Positions 10,771 through 19,802 of a DNA stretch of 64,000 bases are shown piece by piece. Position 1 is the first letter of the stretch. The number at the start of each line of letters is the position of its first letter. The DNA is from Oscheius onirici. Its lineage: Eukaryota; Nematoda; Chromadorea; Rhabditida; Rhabditidae. Location: contig OW051471.1 of NCBI GenBank assembly GCA_932521025.1, forward strand, positions 8,184,001-8,248,000. Direction: 5' to 3'. The notes beneath the pieces were generated by a model, which saw only the letters and a program-made list of their open reading frames with translations, ran no database searches and was not told where the DNA came from. The translations under genes were made by a program, and so were the position numbers.

Positions 10771-12125
10771 ATGTTTCCCCTCTTTCTGATCCCTACGAAA
10801 GACAAACTTTCTGTGCTCAACAAGGTATATTCCTTACAAGTCCCATTTTGAAACAAGTTCAGCTGGACATAACCGAACTCTCGAGACTGAGACAAACTTG
10901 TAAAGAGACCGACAAGTTTGTAGATGAACATTCTGCAAGTATTGGTGCGAATTGTACTCAGGAACTATGGATAATGGTAGATTTTTGGGGGAGAAGAGGG
11001 TTTTATGGGATGGATCTGCCCGAGACTAGTATAGAGAGGAACGACATGGTGGCATTCAAGGAGAGTCTGGTTCGTTTTATTTAAAACAATTGTTGTAAAT
11101 ACAAAGTTTAGATCTTCAGGACCGACAGAGCTTTGCATGGTTACCATCCAAAACGATATCATGTTTGCGAGGACCCGACGAGTGAATTGCAATGTGCCAA
11201 GTTCAAGGAGATTGTGGTGGTGAATAGAGATTTAGAATAAAAGTGAACTTTTGTCCGATCCAGAATCTGACGACCAACGAAGAAGAAATCGCCCTCAGTG
11301 GAATGCCTCGCAGGATGAAGTTGCATTGTCACAGCTTGAGGTTGAACTGTTCCTACGCTACCAAAAACTTCTGGCGGCTTTTTGGACCCCAAATGGCTTC
11401 CTGTGACAGCGTTTCTATCTTTCTCAGTGATTTGGAAACTCTTCTGTCCATACCCAAGGTATTTTTTTCTCTCTGATTGATAATATCGTTAGTTTTGCTC
11501 CAATGTTGAAGTTTTTCACATGACAGATGCCATCCCAGATCTTCGAGTCTTGAACAGATTCCGATCTGTATACATCAGATACAATGGATCGAACAGCGGG
11601 TTCACCAAGTTTGAGATTCAAGAGAACTTTCTCCGCTATGTCAAGGTATTTTTTCGATTATGTAAAGCAAACTTTGTTAAGGGCCTCGCGGCAAATGGTA
11701 CTGGACGTCTTCAAAACCTCAGACTTTTCACAGCTTGTAGCACTGTGGACGAACAACTTCCGTATTCATTTGCAACAGAACTTTTCACTCGTTCATCACA
11801 ACATCTTGGAAATGTACATGTCTACTTTATTGGAATCGACGAGGAGAAATCTGTCCTGATCCATACTTTCAAAGATCGCAGACAGTTGAGAGTCATCCCA
11901 TCCGGGCTAGACAATCTCGTTCTCGAAGCGTTCAATGACGAGTCGAATCTGATTTGGAATCAATCTTCTAAATCCTTTTTAGATTGGGTACCTTACGATT
12001 TTTCTTGTTTGTATGAGACACTTCTCTGCTCATATCTCTCCGACTATTGTTCCATTTTCTCTGAATTTATTGACAAAACTACAGACCATTGTTATTCTCG
12101 TAAAGGTCATCGTTTGTATTTTTAA
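10771..12125 (+). CDS. F-box-like paralog E of tandem array
   Basis: The last copy begins MFPLFLIPTKDKLSVLNK, with an intron (about 10826-10855) to LDITELSRLRQTCKETDKFV, the F-box-like second half. The shared block SELQCAKFKEIVV lies near 11180-11220. Later exons read TDAIPDLRVLNRFRSVYIR and GRLQNLRLFTACSTVDEQLP. The tail RQLRVIPSGLDNLVLEAF and VPYDFSCLYETLLCSYLSDY aligns with C and D. The stop is at 12123-12125. Exons are separated by short introns at about 11069-11112, 11220-11260 and 11460-11500. It is about 3.1 kb from copy D because the F-box-associated gene and a relic lie in between. Confidence 0.65.
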
Positions 12126-13829
12126 GGATACATGAACACTTGACTGTTCCTATTACTTTTTATTAATCAGTTTAATCCAGTTTGTAACCCCCCCCCCCCC
12201 AAAGAATTCAAAGCTAATGAAGTGGATCTTCTCGAAACGGCCGTCTTTACAAGTCGACCGCGAAACTTCAGCTTCAATTTCACACTAATCGTACAGCAGA
12301 TAAGTCTGGGTCGACTACCATTGGTCAAAGATGATGGTTCAAAAACTTAGAACAAGATTGAGTGCAGGTGTATCACGAGATAATTCATTAAGCTCGATTA
12401 GCTAGTCGTTCGAAAGACTAGCGAAAGCGGACCTCGGGCAATATTTCGACGATTCTCAGTTTTAAGACCAACTCTCCGATGGTGTTAGAAATCAGAAAAG
12501 TTCAAGCGAACTTTTAAAAAGAACAATTTTAGATTTGATATGTTGGACTCTTCAGATTTCTGACCAACCGCACTTCCTCGTCAATGCGTAACCCCGTTAT
12601 TTTTCATTCAAATTTCAGTTGCCATTATCGGCTATCTCTTTTAAAAGCACCGCTTCAAGTTTCATAAATATGCGATGAAATGTATGAAATCTCGTAGTTC
12701 TCGAACAAGCTATGTTCCCCTCTTGATCGTATAGAAACAGGTGAAAAATGAGAAATCGAACGGCACACTTTATTGTTCTAGGAGATCTCACTGTTGTGGG
12801 GAAAGATCGAGTAGAGAATGTCACAACGAGGGGTCATCGTCGTCGTCCAAACCTGAAAAGTTTCTCTTTAACGAACGTATTACGATTTTAATTCAAAGCC
12901 TTAGAAACTAGCCAAAAGGCTTCCTTTGATCTAGGAAGTGATTGTTCAGACGAAGCCCTTCGCTACTTTGTGAAATCAGCTGTCTATCCCATGAAGCACA
13001 CAGAACACATCCCTATATTTTTTGCTCTTGGACGCTGGACATGAGGCCATCCGGCTAATTTGAAGTAATCGAAACAAAAGAGGAAATTATCCGCCTTCAC
13101 CTCCTGCATCATTTCCCCTAGCTCCCGGATGTTATTTTGCTGGCTATACTATTCAAAGATAACAATTACTTCGGAGTGATGAAGTCAGAACAGGGAAAAA
13201 AGCAGGAAGAAAGTGAAAGTTTCCTTGTCTGTGGGATTAACCAAGGACGTCTGTGAGAGAAAATTGTGGGCTAGGAAAGGGTGAATCGGAAGTAGAGGAT
13301 AGACGTTCTAGCGTTGAGAAACAGTGGCTAGGAAAAATTGACAGGGCAGTCGTTAACAGCGAACCTTGTCAAAAGCTAGTGTTTGCAGCTAAAAATATTC
13401 TTGGAGGGCCGAAGCAGTTAGTCAGGGTTGTTTGATTATGAGTGTAGTTCAAGCCCCACTCATGTAAATTTAACGGAACACTTCCGATAGTGGTCTTAGG
13501 TTCAGCATGCCTTAACCCCAAAACATTGGCCAGTGTTAGTCTATTTTGAATTTATCACCTAACATTTGCAAGAATATGGAATGCAAAATATAGCCTGCTA
13601 TAGCCTGGCCATTAGGAATTCGTAGCCTTCTATTTACTCTAGATTGTAGTCGTTATTTTGAGACAGCCAAAGACTGACAATGATGCAACATCGCTTCTGT
13701 TCGCAGTGACCTGGTTCCTTCCGAAAAAAATGAAACGAAAACAATTGGGGGTTATTATTAGCTGTTTTAATTTTCTCCCGCGTCTAGCAGAAAAGTGACC
13801 CTTGCTGGACAACAGTCAATTCATCATTC
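12126..13829. other. Intergenic, no gene recognised; 13-bp poly-C tract
   Basis: No open frame here has splice signals or family motifs that I can support. A run of 13 C residues occupies 12188-12200, a kind of homopolymer common in nematode genomes and prone to length change. The rest is AT-rich single-copy sequence as far as I can tell. Confidence 0.5.
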
Positions 13830-14176
13830 TCAAGAGAAACCAACGAACCTTAATCGCTCAGCGTCGTTCATATAGTTTATCAAGTCGTGGATCATCTGGC
13901 GTTTCTTACTGGAATTGAAGTTTGTGTGTTTTTTAAACCATGTATACCTGGATAGAGCTGATCTTTTCACGTCAAAACTGGACCTCCGTGGCCTGATTGC
14001 TACGACCACGTCTCCTGGATAAAGTACCAAATCTTCGTTATCGAAATACGCTAGACAACTGAAAAGATCAAATTTTGTATAGTTACGGTATTCTGGTCAA
14101 ACTGTAAGCACTGTACTCACCAGGATATACAGTAGGCAAGGATGAAGAAGAGTCTGGTAGTGTCAACTGCTAGCAT
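13830..14176 (-). CDS. Candidate small secreted peptide precursor
   Basis: Three minus-strand exons give a protein of about 81 residues. Exon 1 (14121-14176) encodes MLAVDTTRLFFILAYCIS, continued across a GT-AG intron (gtgagt...ttttcag) by CCLAYFD, which together read as a signal peptide with likely cleavage near ..CLA/YFD. Exon 2 ends in VKRSALS; a 39-base in-phase intron (gtatac...ccag, about 13913-13951) joins it to SKKRQMIHDLINYMNDAE and a final RLRFVGFS stop. The exon-3 frame is open and compact. Dibasic KR and KKR sites flank short peptides, as in neuropeptide precursors. The last peptide starts with Gln after KKR, which would allow pyroglutamate capping; it lacks the Gly-basic amidation signal at its end. 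Family is not recognised. Low cysteine content argues against a defensin-like product. Confidence 0.6.
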
Positions 14177-15817
14177 GTCCTGTTCGAGAGAAATAAGTCT
14201 GTGGGAAGAGAAAGGGGCGGTCCGAACCCTCAGAAATGAACGCGCCTCATATTACGTATTCCAAATCATAACAACTAGATCAGATTTAGATCCGCCTACT
14301 CTTTTGTCAAAAGGCTAACGAGGAAAAGAGGATTTGTTACATCGCTAAGGAGATTTTGAGGGGTTAGACGAGGAACATCGTCTACTTCCTCGTGTTTTGG
14401 TGAAGAGAAATGGAACAGAGCTTTAGTTTTTGTTCTTCAATAAGAAGATAATTTTTCTGTCAGTAATCCAATTTGGAAACAGGGAAAGCCTTGCTCTTAA
14501 AACCGACCAGCTTCAGCTAACACCAACTAAAGGAAAGCTGTAAAATGTAGCTAGAGCAGATACTCTGAGGAGAAAGACAGACTCTGGGAAAGTTACACTT
14601 GCCTTCAGTTTTCAAACTCTGCTAAAAAGTCATTCAATCACAAAATGGGGATATTACAGCATTTCATGTCACCCCTACTGTTTAGGGTTGCAATATTCAA
14701 AAAGTTAGAACAGCTTCCTAACATGTTAGTTCTGTAGTTACGATGAGATTTTGTACAGGAACATCCGCACAGCAAACTCGTAGTGGGAGATGTCTTTTCC
14801 GCTTCAGCAGCACCAAATTCCCACATGAATTTGGTCCATGTCCTCACTGAACTTGTTACTATTTGACCTTCTCTTCTCAGTTTACATGACGGCTATATTG
14901 AGGACGAAAACCCTCATGAAAAATCGGCGAGACGACATTAAAGGCTTGCGAATGAAATAATGACCTACTTCAGAAATCTTCATTTCGACCCAAGACTATT
15001 TTCGAGTTATATTTCGGTAGAGTGACCAGAGGGGATCAACGGAGCTTCCGAGTACTTTTCGAAGGGATTGGGAGAGAAAAAAAGCAGGTGTTCCGTCTAC
15101 TTCAACTATACTGCTCTCATTTAATTCAGTCAAGTTCTTTCGCAAGATTTTGTATCCAGATGCTTGTAGACTAGCTCACCCGAGTTACGCGATGTGGTCA
15201 TAAAGCTGTCAGTTTTCTTGAATTAGGTAAACACGACGGGGGACATTGTGTTCAACAACAAGATCCAGAATGATGACTTGAGGGATTACGACATTCTCTC
15301 AAAATATGCCAGTCCAGAAACATTCAGGACAATTGTACCTACTAAAATAAAGCTAAAGGGGAAACTTCACAATAAAAGATAAAGTTTACCCCGTAATCAA
15401 CGCCAGAGCAAGCTCAATTGCGTGCGGGTCTAATCTGAGGGGCAGGAAAAAGTGACCTTTCACGGTCAAGGTTCGACTGGGCACAAACAGCAGAATCACG
15501 CATTTCCTGACTTATGAAGCGAGGGTGGAATCTGGATAAAGGGCAAAACGTTCCGAATCTACTTTTTCGTTATGAAAAGTTTTATTAGATGAAATATAGA
15601 ATTGCGAGAAGAGTGAAGACCATTTTGTAGGACAAATTGTCTGAAATTAATAATTGTTCAGGTAAATAGATTTCACCCTTTAGAGTCGGGTGGGCCGTCC
15701 TGAATGGGTCCTCGATAAGGTTCTGGTGTGTTTACGAAGCTGGGAAGTGCACGAGTCGTCGTAATCTTCGTAACAATTTTCTTTGTCGTCGTAAAGAGGA
15801 CCATCGTCAGCGGATAG
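14177..15817. other. Intergenic, no gene recognised
   Basis: Apart from a SINE-related tail at 15371-15420 (listed separately), I see no supported gene. Open frames are short and lack splice context. Part of it must hold the promoter of the peptide gene that starts at 14176. Confidence 0.4.
15371..15420 (-). mobile_element. SINE 3' tail, partial copy
   Basis: On the minus strand this reads CAATTGAGCTTGCTCTGGCG followed by TTGATTACGGGGTAAACT and TATCTTTTAT. It matches the 3' body of the complete SINE at 37122-37242 over about 50 bases with very few differences. The tRNA-related head is too diverged here to call. Confidence 0.7.
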
Positions 15818-16078
15818 TCAAAAGATATGTAGAGTGTTCGTTTGATCGACTTTATATGTAGTCAAGTTCCAGCGGGTTACTACCCTGAGTGTGTACACCG
15901 TGATACCAAGCACAAAATCAACGAAACTAGGTCCTCGCCAATTATGAAACCTGGTTGCTATGGATTTGTCAAGTACATGCTCTCCAGCGATCACCATGTC
16001 CAGGAAAGCTGCTGCAGCAAGTACAAATTTGTAAAAGCTGACATCACTGTCGTTTCGTTCTTCTTTCCTAACGAACAT
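15818..16078 (-). CDS. Small membrane protein with start codon in a transposon target site
   Basis: An open frame of 86 codons starts at 16078 with MFVRKEERNDSD. It has a hydrophobic stretch FVLAAAAFLDMVIAG, a second one FVDFVLGITVYTL, and a polar tail. That suggests a small two-pass membrane protein; the spacing would also fit the first half of a four-pass MARVEL-like protein if further exons exist downstream, but I found no convincing splice. The initiating ATG lies inside the 8-bp sequence duplicated by the Merlin insertion that sits directly upstream. Before the insertion, the ATG would have been roughly 140 bases from the stop of the lectin/VWA gene on the same strand, a typical operon spacing. 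Upstream acceptor-like ctctcag beyond the element leaves open that ATG is internal to an interrupted exon. Confidence 0.4.
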   Translation of the reverse strand: MFVRKEERNDSDVSFYKFVLAAAAFLDMVIAGEHVLDKSIATRFHNWRGPSFVDFVLGITVYTLRVVTRWNLTTYKVDQTNTLHIF

Positions 16079-16081
16079 TCC

Positions 16082-17504
16082 GGTAATACTCGAGCAGGCA
16101 CCCCCCTCTTTCAAACGTTTTTTCGCGGCCATTTTCAACATCGGCGGGAATATTTTCGGACAACGTCATTCCTTTATCACTTTGAACTGCTGGCAGCTAC
16201 GGATCCCGTTGGACAGAACAGACGTGGAAACGACTTCCTCGCCGTCTGTCACCAGAAGCCGTTCAATCCGAGAAAGCCATTCTGTACCGGCCTGATCAAG
16301 GACCGTCTCGGACACCGTGGCCATCGTGTCAACAACTACCTCCGAAGAGCTCAGGGTGAGTGCATTCCATATCCTAAAAAGATCGATTTTTGAAGGTCCA
16401 TGGCTCTTTGGCATGATTTGCCGTCGAACCAAAGAGGTCCGTGCCGTCTGGGTCCACGACCGAACTGCCGCCACTTTCATCCCGTTGATTAGGGACAACG
16501 TCGCTCGGGGAACAATGATCTACAGTGACGAATGGAGAGCGTGCCGTCAAGTGGTCGACCACGGATTCGGCCACACTGCTGTGAATCACAGCCCGAACTT
16601 CGTCGATCCGGTTACTGGGTGCAGCACGCAAATCATCGAGAGGCAGTGGAGGAAGATTAAGAAGCCGCTCCTTCGACTTGGCCCCGATGTCCGTGAGCGT
16701 ACTCTTCCGTCCCACCTCGCTCCCCGCTGGTGGTTGTCCCAGAATGGCCGTCATGTATGTGTAGATCCTTTCTATCGCCTCTTGGAACTGATAACGAAAC
16801 ATAATTAGCTCCTTGCTAAATTGTTGTTGTTAGCTTGCTTTCTGAAGTTATTAAATTTTCTGTAACAAAATTGGGTGGAAAAAAGATGAAAAACCTGATA
16901 AAGATGCAGACGACGATGAAGAAAAGAGCCTTCTGACGAATCCTCTAACGAATAGCTCTCCGACGAATCCTAGGTCTCTGCAATCCTCGCTCTTGTCGTC
17001 CGTCGTTCTCATTTCCTGGAAGTAATCTCAGAGAATTAAAAACAACTGCTGTCTGGAACTAATCAGTAAGAAACTGGCCTGTAAATAAGCCACGGGGAGA
17101 TTCGGTTGAATCTCGGGCCCGTGGCAATCTTCTTTCCGATCCTTTCCAACTTGATTCTTGTTGTTAGAACGGAGATCAACTGAAAACAGGCTAATAAAGT
17201 ATGAAATAAGGGTTGCTGAGCAATTACAGATGAAAAAATGGACGATACTACATCAAACTGGAAAAAGAATCGTGGAAAACGGCTAATATTCAGGTACAAA
17301 GACTTTCAGCCACTGTTTTCAATAAAGATTGAGTTTTTTATGATTGGTAACGGAAAATATAGGAAAATGAAGAAAAAATGACGAGAAATGGTGAAGAAAC
17401 GTGGAAAATAAAAGAAAATGAAGTAAAAACAAAGATTCCCGCCGAAGTTGAAAATGGCCGCGAAAAAACGTTTGAACGAAGGGGGTGCCTGCTCGAGTAT
17501 TACC
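16082..17504 (+). mobile_element. Merlin DNA transposon, 1423 bp, 8-bp target duplication
   Basis: Long inverted ends of about 70 bases start GGTAATACTCGAGCAGGCAC at 16082 and finish with the complement at 17504; they differ at only a few positions and include TTTTTTCGCGGCCATTTTCA. Identical 8-bp direct repeats AACATTCC flank the element (16074-16081 and 17505-17512). The interior encodes, on the plus strand, a transposase with the DDE signature of the ISXO2/IS1595-related Merlin superfamily. Merlin elements are known to make 8-9-bp duplications, so ends, duplication and protein agree. The copy lies between two minus-strand genes that were probably neighbours in one transcription unit. Confidence 0.92.
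16317..16808 (+). pseudogene. Merlin/ISXO2-like transposase, N-terminally incomplete
   Basis: The open frame contains GPWLFGMICRRTKEVRAVWV, DRTAATFIPLIRDNVARGT, MIYSDEWRACRQV, VNHSPNFVDPVTGCSTQ and IIERQWRKIKKPL, in the order found in Merlin and IS1595-family transposases. The second Asp (YSDEW) and the final Glu (IIERQW) of the catalytic triad are present. The expected first-Asp motif (a DESxF-like box about 25 residues before WLFG) is not found in the frame; the 30 residues before GPWLFGM look unrelated, and a possible 40-base intron gtgagt...tttgaag at 16356-16396 would join a different upstream frame that also lacks it. The zinc-ribbon N-terminus is not recognisable. The copy is therefore probably inactive. 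Confidence 0.75.
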
Positions 17505-17650
17505 AACATTCCTTCCACGCTGCTCTGAGAGATATGGAAGGCTAACGTGTCTACAATTTTCTGTGTTCAACTCTGCCGAACTTTTGTATCCCTTGCTTTC
17601 GTGATCGGTCAATTTTCTAATTTTGTAATTCAATAAACGTATAATTATCT

Positions 17651-19306
17651 TCAGTTCCTCACGTATCGCCGACATACTTGATTGAGAAGAATCTGCATGT
17701 GAACCTGCTTTAAGTCCTGAAAACTTTCATAAGCAGTAGTCATTCGCATAGCTTACGCAAGCCATTTTATCAAAGGCAAAGTAGTCCTCTTTTGGATCTT
17801 CCAGCCACTGTTGTATGTAACGGAATCCTTGGCTAACTTGCAGTTCTGGACCGAAACCAAGCGAAATCAGTTTGATTCCTTTGGGTCTCAACTGAGCAAC
17901 AGCGGTCCTTGTCTTGCTGAGAGCTTCTTCTTTCTCTCTTCTTTCATCCAAAACCGGCACCCCATCAGTTATCAGAATTGCGACCTTATCTTTGGAAGAG
18001 TCGCTCTGCAAACAGGTTGAGCTCCAATCAGTTTAGGACTACCTCAAACATTTCCACTGCTTTATCTAAAGCGGCTGGTGTATTGGTGTATCCGGCGTCA
18101 AAATCAGTTGGAATCATGTCTTTGAACTCGTTCTGGGTCCACAAAGATGGAACCTATTCCGCGTAGGTTCTGTAGCAAATTTGACAAACCCGACATTGAT
18201 CAAATTAGGAAGCAGTGATGCTCCAGATTTGAGAAAATTGAGAAGTTGAAAACTAGCTAAGACCTAAAAGGAAAAGTTACCGATGGCCAATTTTCCTCTC
18301 CAATAGACTGAGAAGCGTCGACAATGAAGATCAGCGACAGTGATTTGCTAATGGAACGACATGGATCCTTAGGAATACAGCGTTCCCCCTAAAAACGTAT
18401 TTAAAAAAAAGAAAAATGTTCGCAGTCAGCAGGATTCGAACCTACGCGGGCAGAGCCCAATTGATTTCTAGTCAATCTCCTTAACCACTCGGACATGACT
18501 GCATGCCGACGCGTCATTCGCGCTGCCGATTAGTTGTGCTCGTCCAACAGATTCCAAAAAGAAAGTCTTATCAACTTTTTCAAGCAAAACTTACGGATTT
18601 GTATCGTTTCCTGTCAGGCACATCTGTCTGGGTGATGTCAATAAATCCGGGTTTACAGACGCATCTGTTGTTTACGATGTAAGCATTGGGATAGTTGCAA
18701 ACGACTGGAGGAGGAGTCGGTGGTGTGGGAACCATCCAACTCTTGTCCTTCTTACACATATATCTTGACCATCCGGCTGTTCCGAAGTAGTTCGCATCAC
18801 AGATTGTGTCGTGATAACAAAAGTTTGGATCAGGCCATGACCGATGCAAGATACAGTACTCATTGTAGGGGACTCCAGGCTGTCCTCTATTTGGTTCAGC
18901 TTCTCCATTTCTTCGGCACCAAGGGATCGGATCGACAGTTTCTCCAGAGTCAAGATACATCCATCTGTTCGTGTTCAGATCCAACTTCATGCCGACCAGA
19001 AGACGGTCTCCCCATGCCGCCCAAGAGCCTACAGCTGCTCCAAAGCTTTTTTGACTGATTGCTAAGTAGTTTTTCTAGATAAACTCTGCTTAACTTACGA
19101 TCAATAAACTGTCTTCCAGCTGTTTTTGCCGCCGTTACCATACTACCTCCTAATCCATGACAAAATTGCTGAATCCCCTCCATCATCATTCTTCTGTCCG
19201 GTGTGTAAAACAGTTTGTAGCATCTTCCATTGAACTCTGACCAATCGGACTCACATTTATATTCAGCTTGTACTAGGGGGAGGAGAAAAAAGATGGCTAA
19301 CAACAT
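17651..19306 (-). CDS. Secreted C-type lectin / VWA-domain protein
   Basis: Starts MLLAIFFLLPLVQAEYK, a clear signal peptide. A C-type lectin-like domain follows: CESDWSEFNGRCYKLFYT, QQFCHGLGGSMVTA, then WAAWGDRLLVGMKLD, WMYLDSGETVDPIPWCR and GWSRYMCKK near 18730. A Pro-rich linker (VPTPPTPPPVVC) and a small Cys motif (NNRCVCKPGF) lead to a von Willebrand A domain: LIFIVDASQSIGEENW carries the MIDAS DxSxS at about 18320, and VAILITDGVPVLDE a second conserved strand. The gene resembles C. elegans clec proteins with CTLD-VWA order, many induced by pathogens or secreted; that role is inference. The last exon (DLKQVHMQILLNQVCRRYV) after an intron at about 17730 sets the stop at 17651. A tRNA gene lies in one intron. 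Confidence 0.85.
18422..18502 (-). tRNA. tRNA-Ser (anticodon AGA)
   Basis: The 81-base minus-strand sequence folds as a type II tRNA. The acceptor stem GCAGTCA/TGACTGC pairs fully. The anticodon arm ATTGA-CTAGAAA-TCAAT carries AGA, with the extended variable arm GGGCTCTGCCC and a T-loop of TTCGAAT. The long variable arm and anticodon fit serine. It sits in the intron just before the VWA exon of the lectin gene, on the same strand. No intron is needed in the tRNA. Confidence 0.95.
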
Positions 19307-19802
19307 TGATCACGACCACGATTTTTTCTGCATCCATTATACGATACGAGTTTTACGAGCAGACGTAAGTGACAATCAAGTAAGAGAAAATGGTTTTTAC
19401 TTTCAAACGTCATAAGTCTATCTTTTAAAGTACAGCGAGAGAAGAAGCATGGTGGAAAAGCAGTGACATGGTGCGATTCGACGAAACGATGATATAGACA
19501 ATCCATATTTACATTAAAACGAAACGGTCTAGATGTTACGAAGCAACATTTTCGAAATGAAAGCTCTGTAATTCAGCACCGACAAGCGAAACGTCTGAAA
19601 AATGCAGTTGGACACTGAACAGATCTTGTCAGCACCTGTAAAGATCGTATTGGAACACATGTTTCATTCGAGAGGGTATTTGTTCAAGATTGTTTTATTG
19701 CGTCCCATTCAGTTACACCTGTCGAATGTCCTTTTGGCTGCACTTTCATCCCTGAGATTCCGACAATCAAGATCGTATCTCCTACCTCTCTAAGCAAATC
19801 GA

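Noticed and set aside
15842-16393. A 183-codon plus-strand frame entering the Merlin element from the left
   Set aside because: It crosses the transposon boundary and target duplication, so it cannot be an ancestral gene, and it shows no transposase motifs.
17319-17675. A 118-codon minus-strand frame across the right end of Merlin
   Set aside because: It runs from the last lectin exon through the target duplication into the transposon end. The better model ends the lectin gene at 17651.
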